64,000 bases of DNA from Pelotomaculum_C sp050950345 (GCA_050950345.1 JBMNHK010000002.1:186001-250000); one strand, 5' to 3'. Shown: positions 8,217-16,623, counted from the stretch's first letter. Made by a program: numbers and translations. Notes: a model not told the origin generated them from the letters alone.

Positions 8217-9898
8217 ACTGCCTTTATTTTGGCCAGGAGCACCGGCAGCAATTCCCTGGCGTCGGCAACCACTCCATAATCCGATAACCTAAAAATAGGG
8301 GCGGCGTGATCTTTATTGATGCTGATGATCACCGTGCTGTCCTTCATGCCGGCCGTATGGTGCGGGGAGCCGGATACTCCGAATCCCAGATAAATGCGCG
8401 GTTTTATTGTTTTGCCGCTGATACCGATCATGTCTTGTCCGTTTTTAGTCCAGCCTTCATCCAGCGCCGGTCTTGTACAGCCTACTGCGCCGCCCAGTTC
8501 CTGGGCCAGTTGGGTCAGGGCGGGCCAGGCTTCCTTGCCCACCCCCCAGCCACCGGCTACTACCAGCGGAGCTTTTTCCAGCGGCAAGTCAATTTGCTGT
8601 TGTGTTTTAACAGCTCCGGCGCCATCCATGAAACCTGCCTGACGCAAAATGGCTACGATTTCCCCGGCTATTTCCTCCAGCCCACCTGTCAGCATCCGGA
8701 CTTTCCTGGCCGGTTCACCGGGTTTGGTGCCGCCTGCTTTTGCAGTCCTGCCGGCACCTGAATTTTTTAAGGTATCGCCGGCAATAATCAGCTGCATAAT
8801 GTGGGAGGTGCCGCAGGTATCGATGGTACCGGTAGCGTCAAGCAGGTAACGGTAGACAGGATAATCTGTGAGCAAACCATAACCGCCCATCAAATCCATG
8901 GTTCGTTTGGCAGCATTGACGGCGGCTTCCGCGGCGAAAAACTTGGCCATGGAGATTTCAGCTGTGTTGGGTAACCCGGCATCCTTCATGCCCATTGCGT
9001 TATAGGTTAGAAGGCGGGCCGCTTCGTAGTCAGTCCGGTTCTGGGCGATGATAAACTGGATATTGGTCAGATTAGAGAGTGGTTTCCCATAAATGATGCG
9101 TTCCCGGGCAAACTTAACTGCATCCTCCAAACAAGCCCTTAGAATGCCCAGTGCGACAGCAGCGCTGCCACCCCGGCCCATTACCCCAAGAGTACCCAGG
9201 CTGATTTTACTGCCTTCGCCGGTTTGGCCAAGTAAGTTGCCGGCAGGAAGCCGCACGTTATTCAGGTTGATATCTCCCATATAAGATCCCCGCAAGCCGG
9301 CTTTTTTTTCTTTGCGGCCGGGGGTATGTCCGGGAGTATCGCCCTCTACAATGAAAACAGAAATTTCAGGACGTCCATTAGGAGCTTGCCCGGTATTGAC
9401 GCTGATTACGTTAACGCCCAGGCAATGTGAGTTGGTAATGAAACATTTACGCCCGTTTAAGACCCAGACATCACCTTCCCGCCTGCCTGTAGCCTGCATG
9501 CCTGTGAAATCCGAGCCTCCCCCCGGTTCCGTGAGGGTAAAACCGGCGAATTCACCTGCACATAAGCGGGGTAAATACTTCATCTTTTGCTCCTCGCTGC
9601 CCCAGGTCAAGATGGCATAAACCCCCATATAATGGGCCACTAAAGTGGCGCCGAAGCCGGCGCTGTAGCGTCCCACTTCCTCCAGGACAATCGCCTGTTC
9701 CACATGGCCCATGCCGGAGCCCCCATATTGGACGGGTACGAAAATACCGTTAAAACCCAGTTGTCCCATTTGCTCAAATAGTTCTTCCGGACAGGTATCC
9801 TGATCATGTATTTCCTGGGCGATCGGGGCCAGTTCCTGCTTGGCAAAAGCCCGCACCCTTTGACGCAGTTCTTCCTGTTGGGGGGAAAACTTTAACAT
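8213..9898 (-). CDS. Acyl-CoA dehydrogenase fused to an ETF-alpha C-terminal FAD domain
   Basis: Residues 1-380 form an acyl-CoA dehydrogenase: FTLTEPGGGSD (120-130), FITNS (153-157), ERIIYGKPL (266-274) and MGGYGLLTDYPV (337-348). Residues about 440-561 match the FAD-binding domain of electron-transfer flavoprotein alpha: GISGKTIKPRIYLGFGVSG, AGMKDS, INKD..APIF and DYGVVAD. One chain could thus pass electrons from substrate FAD to an ETF-type FAD. The usual catalytic glutamate of MCAD-like enzymes (E in YEGTS) is replaced by C362 in TCGTS, and the alternative helix-G position is G241. Substrate is unknown. It is divergent from a CoA-transferase operon and overlaps the dam stop by 4 bases. 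No etfB is nearby. Confidence 0.85.
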   Translation of the reverse strand: MLKFSPQQEELRQRVRAFAKQELAPIAQEIHDQDTCPEELFEQMGQLGFNGIFVPVQYGGSGMGHVEQAIVLEEVGRYSAGFGATLVAHYMGVYAILTWGSEEQKMKYLPRLCAGEFAGFTLTEPGGGSDFTGMQATGRREGDVWVLNGRKCFITNSHCLGVNVISVNTGQAPNGRPEISVFIVEGDTPGHTPGRKEKKAGLRGSYMGDINLNNVRLPAGNLLGQTGEGSKISLGTLGVMGRGGSAAVALGILRACLEDAVKFARERIIYGKPLSNLTNIQFIIAQNRTDYEAARLLTYNAMGMKDAGLPNTAEISMAKFFAAEAAVNAAKRTMDLMGGYGLLTDYPVYRYLLDATGTIDTCGTSHIMQLIIAGDTLKNSGAGRTAKAGGTKPGEPARKVRMLTGGLEEIAGEIVAILRQAGFMDGAGAVKTQQQIDLPLEKAPLVVAGGWGVGKEAWPALTQLAQELGGAVGCTRPALDEGWTKNGQDMIGISGKTIKPRIYLGFGVSGSPHHTAGMKDSTVIISINKDHAAPIFRLSDYGVVADARELLPVLLAKIKAV

Positions 9899-10136
9899 GG
9901 CTGATCCGTCTCCTAACGATTTAATCTAGTTGCAGCTTCTTAATTTTATTTATTTGCAGCTTATAAATATAGTTTAATCTTTTCTTTAATTGCTTGACAG
10001 CGTTTCCTTAGGCCAGGGCATTAATATTATACCGGATAGGTTATGTTTTTCCCAAATTATAGTTCTGTGTTATACTGGATTTAATAGAAATTTGTGCGTG
10101 TTGTTAGCTATATATGGAATGGAGGTAAATCAAAGC

Positions 10137-11120
10137 ATGGCCAGCAAACTTATTTCAATGCAGGAGGCGGTTGCCAAATACACCTGGGACGGGATGCATT
10201 ATGCCCACGGGGCATCCCTCTCCGTCGGCGCCGACTCACTGGCATTTGGACGGGAAATTGTACGGCAGGGCCGTCAGAACCTGCATGTTTATTCCCACTG
10301 TTGTGCCCAGCAGCTCAACCTTCTGTGCGCAGCCGGGGCCGTGGATAAAGTCGAGACTGCTTTTACCGGACTGGAAGTGTACGGTTTTCCTCTCGGTTTG
10401 CGCCGTGCGGTGGAAAGCGGCCGTACGGTGGTGGAGGACTATTCCAATTTAAACTTTTCTTTGCGGCTATTAGCCGGTGCCTTGAACTGGCCCTTTGTTC
10501 CGGTTGTCTCCGGGTATGGCTCCGATCAGGAATGGCGCAGCGCCTTTAATCCGGAAGAATACCCCTGTACCAGCAAGATACCTGAAGTAGTGGATCCTTT
10601 CAGCGGACGACCCTGCCATGTATTGCCGCCGATACAGCCGGAGGTGGCGGCTATTCACGTCACGATGGCAGATCCGGAAGGCAACGCCATTATGCTGGGT
10701 TCGGAATGGAACCGTTTTGAGCTGTCCAGGGCGGCCAAAAAGGTAATTTTACAGGCTGATTTGATTGTTGATACCGACTGCATGCGCCAGTTCCCCAACC
10801 TGGTGCGCATACCGGGTCATCTGGTGGATGCCGTGGTTTATTGGCCGATGGGGGTTTGGCCCCAGTGCTCACCGGGACTCTATGATAGTGACGAAGAGCA
10901 CATGTATGCCATGAATAACGCCATGAAAACCCAGGAAGGCTTTGAGCGTTACAAAGAGGAATACATTGATAGCTATCAGACGATTGATGAGTTTCTGGCG
11001 ATGATTGGCCAGGAGCGTATTGATCAATTATGTGATACGGTGACAAAGCATTTAATGGACCCGTTTCGCAAATGGATCATGACCGATGAGCAAATATCGA
11101 ATTTAACTGGTGGGAGGTAA
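10137..11120 (+). CDS. CoA-transferase subunit A (GctA-like)
   Basis: This 327-aa protein resembles the alpha subunit of family I CoA-transferases of the glutaconate/3-oxoadipate type, for example in the GxEVYGFPLGLRR and HVTMADPEGNA segments. Together with the next gene it should move CoA between a carboxylic acid and an acyl-CoA. The ATG at 10137 follows a GGAGG site 11 bases upstream; a longer frame from 9990 reads through that site. Only 5 bases separate it from subunit B, so the two form an operon. Divergence from the acyl-CoA dehydrogenase fusion suggests one acid-activation and oxidation (or reduction) pathway. The substrate cannot be named. Confidence 0.8.
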   Translation: MASKLISMQEAVAKYTWDGMHYAHGASLSVGADSLAFGREIVRQGRQNLHVYSHCCAQQLNLLCAAGAVDKVETAFTGLEVYGFPLGLRRAVESGRTVVEDYSNLNFSLRLLAGALNWPFVPVVSGYGSDQEWRSAFNPEEYPCTSKIPEVVDPFSGRPCHVLPPIQPEVAAIHVTMADPEGNAIMLGSEWNRFELSRAAKKVILQADLIVDTDCMRQFPNLVRIPGHLVDAVVYWPMGVWPQCSPGLYDSDEEHMYAMNNAMKTQEGFERYKEEYIDSYQTIDEFLAMIGQERIDQLCDTVTKHLMDPFRKWIMTDEQISNLTGGR

Positions 11121-11125
11121 CGGGG

Positions 11126-11911
11126 ATGAATTACACCAGACAGGAAATGATGGCCATTGCAACCGGAAGGGAGATCAAGGCCGGCGAGAAGGCGATCTTC
11201 GGGGTGGGTTTAAGCATGCTGGCCGGCTACTTCGCCGAGAAAAATCATGCTTTTGGGCTCAAGGCCTTAACCGAAGGCGGTGTCTACGGGTCTACACCGG
11301 TAGGTGGTTTGCCCTGGGGCATTGAAGACAACCGCATTTCAGCTAATGCTACTTCTTTCACCCACTGTTTAGACGCTCTGGGAGTGATGGTGGCCTCGGG
11401 GCGGTGCGATGTGGGGATCATTGGAGCAGCTCAGGTGGATAAATTCGGCAACGTCAACACTACCGGCCTGTGGGCGGAGCCTGACAGCCCGGTGTTTCAA
11501 GCCCCGTATACCAGACTGAGCGGCAGTGGAGGCGCGCCTGAAATCGCTTGCGGCTGCAAGCGTTATATCATTATGGTAACACATGAAAAGAAACGGTTTG
11601 TAGAAAAGGTGGATTATATTACTTCACCAGGCTACCTGACCGGTGGGGATGCCCGGTCTAAATACAATTTCTATGGTGACGGTCCCGCGCTGATCGTAAC
11701 CTCACTGGGTATGATGCGGCCGGATCCGGTGACCAAAGAATTTATCCTCACGGAGTATTTTGCTTTTTCCAGTGTGGAAGAGGTAAAAGAAAACACCGGC
11801 TGGGATTTAAAAGTAGCCCCTGATGTAAGGGTCGTACCGGAACCTACTGAGCAGGAGCTTGCCAACCTACGAGCAGTTGATGAAACAGGCATGCTCAGAC
11901 GAAAGGGTTAG
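11126..11911 (+). CDS. CoA-transferase subunit B (GctB-like)
   Basis: This 261-aa partner of the preceding gene contains LTEGGVYG. E50 lies where the glutaconate CoA-transferase beta subunit carries its catalytic glutamate (E54), which forms the acyl-enzyme anhydride. The GSGGAPEIA and GYLTGGDAR stretches fit the subunit B fold. The start follows GGAGGT closely and sits 5 bases past the subunit A stop. The operon ends at a strong terminator near 12000. Specificity for dicarboxylic, short-chain or aromatic acids is not evident. Confidence 0.8.
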   Translation: MNYTRQEMMAIATGREIKAGEKAIFGVGLSMLAGYFAEKNHAFGLKALTEGGVYGSTPVGGLPWGIEDNRISANATSFTHCLDALGVMVASGRCDVGIIGAAQVDKFGNVNTTGLWAEPDSPVFQAPYTRLSGSGGAPEIACGCKRYIIMVTHEKKRFVEKVDYITSPGYLTGGDARSKYNFYGDGPALIVTSLGMMRPDPVTKEFILTEYFAFSSVEEVKENTGWDLKVAPDVRVVPEPTEQELANLRAVDETGMLRRKG

Positions 11912-11950
11912 ACAACTGGAAAGCAGGAATGGTTCTTCTTTTTCCTTCTG

Positions 11951-12008
11951 TCATCCTGAGATAAGAGTGGGATCTCAATCCTTCACTAACACTCAGGATG
12001 ATTTTTTT
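11951..12008 (+). terminator. Terminator of the CoA-transferase operon
   Basis: TCATCCTGAG (11951-11960) pairs perfectly with CTCAGGATGA (11992-12001) and is followed by seven Ts. The loop is long (31 bases). The arms resemble a short dispersed intergenic repeat found in many bacteria (TGTCATCCTGAG...). Confidence 0.75.
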
Positions 12009-12050
12009 ACGCAACTAAAATCTAAAAATAAAAAATATTCAGTCCTATTT

Positions 12051-12060
12051 ATGCTATAAT
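12051..12060 (+). promoter_or_regulatory. Extended -10 promoter of the SDR gene
   Basis: TGC-TATAAT (TG at 12052-12053) gives an extended -10 element about 40 bases ahead of the SDR start. No good -35 is present. Confidence 0.4.
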
Positions 12061-12100
12061 TAATATTATGAAATTATTTTTTACGTAGGGAGGAATTGTC

Positions 12101-12859
12101 ATGTTTGATTTAAAGGGACGTGTTGCAGCCATAACAGGAGCTTCCTCCGGCCTGGGCCTACAAATGGCCAAAGGATTTGCCGGACAGGGTGCAGACCTGG
12201 TTATTATGGCCAGAAGGATAGACAGATTGGAGCAGGTTGCTGAAGAGCTTAGAGCCCTTGGTGTAAAATGTCTCCCTGTACAATGTGATGTAACAGATAC
12301 GGATTCGGTAAATAAAGCCGCTGAAGCTGCAATAAAGGAGTATGGCAAGGTTGATATCCTGGTGAACTGCGCCGGTTCTTCTAAAAATGCAGGTGTACTT
12401 AACATGACTGATGAAGAATGGGATTTTACCGTTGAGACGGATTTAACCAGTGTATTTAAAGTTACCAGGGCATTCGCGAAATACATGGTTGAAAAAAATT
12501 ACGGCCGCATTATCAATATAGCTTCCATGTATGGTCTTGTAGGCAACACAGCTATCGACACGGTAGCCTATCATGCGTCAAAAGGCGGCGTCGTCAATTT
12601 CACCAGGGCAGTCGCGGCAGAGCTGGCTAAATATAATATTACCTGTAATGCCATCTGCCCGGGCTATTTTGCGACAGAATTGACTATTGACACCTTAAAT
12701 ACAGAAAGCTTCACTAATTATATGAAAGCAACTGTGCCATTGGGGCGTTATGGCAGGGAAGGCGAGTTAAATCCAGCCGCTATCTTCCTGGCCAGCGATG
12801 AAGCTTCCTATGTGACCGGCCTGATATTAACGGTTGACGGCGGCTATACTGCCGTATAG
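12101..12859 (+). CDS. Short-chain dehydrogenase/reductase (FabG/gluconate 5-dehydrogenase-like)
   Basis: This 252-aa classical SDR has the cofactor motif TGASSGLG (12-19), NCAG (89-92) and the catalytic S142, Y157 and K161 (YHASK). It ends in the usual VDGGY. Residues after the second beta strand (ARR at 37-39) suggest NADP(H) preference, which is an inference. It has its own GGGAGG site and an extended -10 promoter, and stands alone after the CoA-transferase operon. It could reduce a 3-oxoacyl or sugar-ketone intermediate; the substrate is not evident. Confidence 0.85.
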   Translation: MFDLKGRVAAITGASSGLGLQMAKGFAGQGADLVIMARRIDRLEQVAEELRALGVKCLPVQCDVTDTDSVNKAAEAAIKEYGKVDILVNCAGSSKNAGVLNMTDEEWDFTVETDLTSVFKVTRAFAKYMVEKNYGRIINIASMYGLVGNTAIDTVAYHASKGGVVNFTRAVAAELAKYNITCNAICPGYFATELTIDTLNTESFTNYMKATVPLGRYGREGELNPAAIFLASDEASYVTGLILTVDGGYTAV

Positions 12860-12927
12860 GTATATTATTGTATATAAGCCAATGTAAAAAGGGCTGTTAC
12901 ACAATAAACTAACTGATGGGTTTTGAT

Positions 12928-13081
12928 ATGCTCCCCTTGTGGTAGACAGGTTTAATAACAAAAACCTACTACCATAAGGGAGCATTTTATGTCTAAAATA
13001 TACCGATATAGTGCTGCTGAAAAACCAGCTATATTGAAAGAGCCTGCAGCTGGGCATACACAGCTGGCTATTAAAACATGA
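12928..13081 (+). pseudogene. IS3-family element remnant (5' end and transposase start)
   Basis: A 30-codon frame (12989-13081) starts MSKIYRYSAAEKPAILKE, which resembles the first helix of IS3-family OrfA transposases, then stops. Just upstream, ATGCTCCC..TGGTAG (12928-12945) and CTACCATAAGGGAGCAT (12969-12985) form an inverted repeat like the subterminal end of such elements. No OrfB or right end follows, so this is a decayed fragment. Confidence 0.6.
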
Positions 13082-13128
13082 GGGTGCCGCTAACTACTGA
13101 TGAGCAGTCGGCGACACCCCTCACAAAG
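13082..13128 (-). terminator. Probable terminator of the moxR-coxE pair
   Basis: On the minus strand GAGGGGTG..CGCC pairs with GGC..CACCCTC, just past the stop codon of the VWA gene, followed by ATGTTTTAAT. The T-run is poor. Confidence 0.45.
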
Positions 13129-13129
13129 C

Positions 13130-14329
13130 TTATTTAGTTTTTGCCTTTAATTTTTTTAAGGCCTGTTCAAGTCCTTCAGGGTTGAGTTCAAACATGGGAA
13201 AGACCTTTTGGACTAGAGCAATCGTATAAGAACCTTCTGTGTAAGGCCATTTGTGGGAGGGGATAGGGTTCAGCCAAACTGAGAAAGGCAAATGTCTGGC
13301 CAGGCGTTCCAGCCAGACCAGGCCCGGTTCTTCATTATAAACCTCCCAGTCGATGGCGCCGCCCCGCATGGTGAGTTCGCTGGGGGCCATACTGGCATCC
13401 CCTACTATGATCAGCCGGTAGTCGGCATTTAAAGAACTCAATACATCTGCTGTCTTCACCGCATTGCGCGGTATGATCGAAGGGCTGGTGTAAAGATGGT
13501 CGTAGACGCAATTGTGAAAATAGTAAAACCGCATGTCTTTAAAGTGAGTTGCGCGGTGCGCTGCTGTAAACAAGCGACTGCATATCTGCATATATTTATT
13601 CATGGAGCCGCCCGAGTCCATGAGCAAAACCACTTTCATCGCATTGCGGCGGGGACGCTCCCAGACCAGCTTTAGACGGCCGGCATTATTGCAGGTAGCG
13701 TCGATAGTGCCGTCTATATCCAGCTGATCTTTGGGCCCTTCAGTTCTTGTGCTGAGCTGGCGCAGCTTGCGCAAAGCCACCTCAAAATTGCGCACACCAG
13801 TGATATCGTCGTCACGGAACTCCCGATAGTTACGTTCGGCAGCCACCTTAACAGCCGAGCGGTTCAGGGAACGGCCGCCGATGCGTACTCCCGCCTTATG
13901 GTAACCGGAGTGGCCGAAGGGTGACGTTCCACCCGTACCGATCCATTGTGAGCCGCCGTGGTGCTCCCCGTCCTGTCTCTTTAACCGGTCCTCCAATTGA
14001 CGCTTAAGCTCTTCCAGATCCCAATCAGCAAAGGGCGAACGTTCCCCTGCCGGGACTTCCAGGGGTGCAATAGCGTTAGCCACCCATTCCAATGCTTTTT
14101 TAATGATATCGTCGGTGGTTTCCAGCCCCTGAAAATGCCTGGCAAAGGCTATGTCATAGCGATCATAGTGGGCTTCGCTTTTAACCAGCACAGACCTGGC
14201 CAGGTAGTAAAAGCCGGTCAGGCTGGAGAAGGCCAGCCCCTTGCCAAGGGCTTCCATCAAAGTCATCCATTCATTCAAAGAGACCGGAACACCCTCGCTT
14301 TTTAGCTGATAAAAAAAATTTATAAACAA
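13130..14329 (-). CDS. VWA-domain protein of the CoxE family
   Basis: This 399-aa protein has a charged N-terminal half and a C-terminal von Willebrand A domain typical of CoxE-like proteins. The MIDAS-like motif is LLMDSGGSM (around residue 235), followed by CSRLFTAAHRATHF and IVGDASMAP. CoxE-type proteins partner with MoxR AAA ATPases in cofactor insertion or enzyme maturation, for example of molybdenum CO dehydrogenase. The ATPase gene lies 24 bases upstream on the same strand, so the two are surely one operon. No hydroxylase target gene lies beside them, leaving the client unknown. Confidence 0.85.
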   Translation of the reverse strand: MFINFFYQLKSEGVPVSLNEWMTLMEALGKGLAFSSLTGFYYLARSVLVKSEAHYDRYDIAFARHFQGLETTDDIIKKALEWVANAIAPLEVPAGERSPFADWDLEELKRQLEDRLKRQDGEHHGGSQWIGTGGTSPFGHSGYHKAGVRIGGRSLNRSAVKVAAERNYREFRDDDITGVRNFEVALRKLRQLSTRTEGPKDQLDIDGTIDATCNNAGRLKLVWERPRRNAMKVVLLMDSGGSMNKYMQICSRLFTAAHRATHFKDMRFYYFHNCVYDHLYTSPSIIPRNAVKTADVLSSLNADYRLIIVGDASMAPSELTMRGGAIDWEVYNEEPGLVWLERLARHLPFSVWLNPIPSHKWPYTEGSYTIALVQKVFPMFELNPEGLEQALKKLKAKTK

Positions 14330-14353
14330 AGTCAGGCTCCTCTCCTCAACACT

Positions 14354-15214
14354 TTAGCCTCGTTGACTAAAAGGAAAAGTTCTTTGCCTGCCGCTCCGGT
14401 TCTGATAGGATATCCGATCTAAATCCTGGTTCTTTTTCAGCAACACCCCAAGAAAGGGTAATTCCTTAATCAGCCGATCAGGGTCGATGCCGCCCATGGC
14501 CAGAGCCTGTACCCAATCGATAAGCTCGCTGGTGCTTGGTTTTTTGAGCAAGCCGCTGACGTTGCGCAAGCTATAAAAGGCCTCGATGGCCTTCTGGATA
14601 AGGTAGTCATCCAGATGAGGATGGTGTACTTTGATGATCGCAGCCATCATTTCTTCATCGGGGAAATCAATGTAATGGAAGATGCAACGGCGCAAGAAGG
14701 CGTCCGGCAGCTCTTTTTCAGCATTGCTGGTGATGATCACAATAGGCCTGTTTTTCGTGGTGATGGTTTCTCCTGTCTCCGGAATATAAAAACTCATGAT
14801 GTCCAGTTCCCACAGCAGGTCGTTGGGAAACTCCAGGTCAGCTTTGTCTATTTCGTCAATCAGAAGCACCACTTGTTTTTCGGAGATAAAGGCCTCCCCC
14901 AGTTTACCCAGCTTGATGTATTGCTTGATATCGGATACATCCCGATCCCCGAACTGACTGTCGTAAAGCCGCTGTACAGTGTCATAAACATATAGGCCTT
15001 CCTGTGCTTTGGTGGTGGATTTAATATTCCAGATGATCAAATCCATCCCCAGGTTTTCAGCAATGCTTTTTGCCAGCATGGTCTTACCTGTTCCCGGCTC
15101 CCCTTTAACCAAAAGCGGCCGGCCCAGAGCGATAGCAATATTAACACTATTCTGAAGCTCATCGGAGGCTATATAGCCCCCTGTGCCATGAAATCGTGCA
15201 AGTTTTCCCGCCAT
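14354..15214 (-). CDS. MoxR-family AAA ATPase
   Basis: This 286-aa ATPase carries Walker A GEPGTGKT (38-45), Walker B LLIDEID (117-123), a sensor ITSNAEKELPDAFLRRC and the arginine finger region of MoxR proteins. It probably works as a hexameric chaperone together with the downstream VWA protein to mature a metalloenzyme. It is the first gene of the pair and faces a MerR-like regulator across 195 bases containing two strong promoters pointing away from it. Its own promoter was not clearly seen. Confidence 0.9.
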   Translation of the reverse strand: MAGKLARFHGTGGYIASDELQNSVNIAIALGRPLLVKGEPGTGKTMLAKSIAENLGMDLIIWNIKSTTKAQEGLYVYDTVQRLYDSQFGDRDVSDIKQYIKLGKLGEAFISEKQVVLLIDEIDKADLEFPNDLLWELDIMSFYIPETGETITTKNRPIVIITSNAEKELPDAFLRRCIFHYIDFPDEEMMAAIIKVHHPHLDDYLIQKAIEAFYSLRNVSGLLKKPSTSELIDWVQALAMGGIDPDRLIKELPFLGVLLKKNQDLDRISYQNRSGRQRTFPFSQRG

Positions 15215-15326
15215 AGCTTAAATTCACCTCTAGATCGAAATTCTACATAATTCGTACATGTATATATTACACCATATTAAATGATAATGCTAATTGCATG
15301 CAACGACAAGAGCTAGATAACAAGTA

Positions 15327-15355
15327 TTGACATGCGACACAGGATGTCTTATAAT
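15327..15355 (+). promoter_or_regulatory. Distal consensus sigma-A promoter P1 with operator
   Basis: TTGACA (15327-15332), a 17-base spacer and TATAAT (15350-15355) form a perfect consensus promoter. The spacer contains CGACACAGGATGT (15335-15347), the inverted partner of a sequence in P2. Confidence 0.9.
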
Positions 15356-15359
15356 TCAT

Positions 15360-15388
15360 TTGACATGCAACATCCTATGTCGTATTAT
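15360..15388 (+). promoter_or_regulatory. Proximal sigma-A promoter P2 with operator
   Basis: TTGACA (15360-15365), 17 bases, TATTAT (15383-15388). It begins 33 bases after P1 and repeats TTGACATGC(G/A)ACA. Its spacer holds ACATCCTATGTCG (15370-15382), which is complementary in inverted sense to the P1 spacer with one mismatch. Confidence 0.88.
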
Positions 15389-15408
15389 GGCATTGAGGTG
15401 AGAGCAAC

Positions 15409-16188
15409 TTGAAGATGAAAGAATTGCTAAGCCGGCTTAATGAGAAGAATGTAACCGTTACGGAACGTATGGTCAGGCATTACCTGGAATTGGGGTTGTT
15501 GCCGGAGCCGGAGAGGCCTAGCAGAAATCAGGCCAAGTATAACGAAGAGCATTTTAAATGTTTGCTGGCGATTGATATGTTTAAGAATAATGGTCTGTCC
15601 CTGGATGAAATTAAGGTCAAATTGCGCGAGCTGTCTTACTACTTCCCGCAAACCGGGCAGAATGAGTCCCTGGACAACCATGCTGAAGCTCCCCTCAATA
15701 TGATGAATGAGCTGGCATTGGAAAAAGCTTTAATAGAAGCGGAATACCCTCAGCTGGCTCAATCAAACCATATAATCACTAAAAAACAGGCAATGCGGGA
15801 TTTAAACTGTTCTGAAGAAACCATGCAGGAAGTTATCCGATTCCTGGGCATTAAGAATGAAGACTATTTTGATACCATCGATTATTATGCTGTAAAGACC
15901 TGTGTTTTTTACCGGAAGGCCAGAGAGATGTCTTACCAGCTGGACGATACCCTGCCGGAGTTATTCGATCAGGATGTGCCCTATAGCTTTAATATCGAAA
16001 GGGAATTGCAAGAGACACTGGAGGCAGCCAGGAGCATAGTCAAAAATGCCAACCTGAATCCCTTTCTAAACATTTTGTTGAAGGCTTTAATTGCTTATAC
16101 AGCTAAAGAGGCCCTATTGAACCGTGAAATATCGGATATTACCTGGGAAGGCCTGAATATTGGCTGGGATTATAAGAATGCCTTATAG
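15409..16188 (+). CDS. MerR-type transcriptional regulator with long C-terminal domain
   Basis: The N-terminal 70 residues form a MerR-like winged helix: VTERMVRHYLELGLLP, RNQAKYNEEH and GLSLDEIKVKLREL. The remaining 190 residues are helical with acidic patches and contain no effector motif I recognise. A TTG start is chosen because GAGGTGA sits about 7 bases upstream; the in-frame ATG two codons later is the alternative. Two near-identical promoters with inverted operator sequences precede it, which is the expected pattern for autoregulation. It is divergent from moxR-coxE and may control that pair. Confidence 0.75.
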   Translation: MKMKELLSRLNEKNVTVTERMVRHYLELGLLPEPERPSRNQAKYNEEHFKCLLAIDMFKNNGLSLDEIKVKLRELSYYFPQTGQNESLDNHAEAPLNMMNELALEKALIEAEYPQLAQSNHIITKKQAMRDLNCSEETMQEVIRFLGIKNEDYFDTIDYYAVKTCVFYRKAREMSYQLDDTLPELFDQDVPYSFNIERELQETLEAARSIVKNANLNPFLNILLKALIAYTAKEALLNREISDITWEGLNIGWDYKNAL

Positions 16189-16237
16189 AGCCGGAAATGT
16201 ATTCAGGAAGTGAGTTTAAAGAAGAGAGGTGATGGGG

Positions 16238-16501
16238 ATGGAAAAACGATACTTTAAAATATTGCTTGAATATGGACACCTGGGTAATAGGAACTCTGTT
16301 GAGGTGGAACGCTACATAACTGCTAAAAACTGTGTCGAAGCTTTACTTTTAGGTAACAGGATGCCCCGGGTAAAAAGAAAACGCAAAAAAACAGGGGCAG
16401 TAAGAGTTATTGAAATTGATTATCAGGAATATCTTAAGGGACGGCAATTGGAATTAGAGCATACATACTGGCAGAACAGTAAAAAACGCAAATGTATTTA
16501 G
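16238..16501 (+). CDS. Small basic protein of unknown function
   Basis: This 87-aa protein is rich in lysine and arginine, with a central cluster VKRKRKKTG near residue 50 and a C-terminal KKRK. I do not recognise a family. The ATG at 16238 lies 8 bases after an AGAGG site; GTG at 16229 and ATG at 16232 are upstream alternatives that overlap the site. It follows the MerR-like gene by 49 bases and ends at a strong terminator, so it is probably co-transcribed. Nucleic-acid binding is a guess from charge. Confidence 0.6.
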   Translation: MEKRYFKILLEYGHLGNRNSVEVERYITAKNCVEALLLGNRMPRVKRKRKKTGAVRVIEIDYQEYLKGRQLELEHTYWQNSKKRKCI

Positions 16502-16504
16502 AAA

Positions 16505-16539
16505 GCTCCAGGCATTAGAAGTCCGGAGCAATTTTTTTT
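16505..16539 (+). terminator. Terminator after the small basic protein gene
   Basis: GCTCC.GG (16505-16512) pairs with CC.GGAGC (16523-16529), followed by eight Ts at 16532-16539. Confidence 0.75.
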
Positions 16540-16623
16540 GTATAAAGCCGCAAAATTTATCCGGTTGCAAGGTTAGCCCTTCATATTTGCGGCCATAAGG
16601 AGTCTGTCTATTTAATCTACATC

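Noticed and set aside
9994..10030. TTGACA at 9994 as promoter of the CoA-transferase operon.
   Set aside because: The nearest TA-rich -10 candidates are 22-25 bases away, outside the usual spacing.
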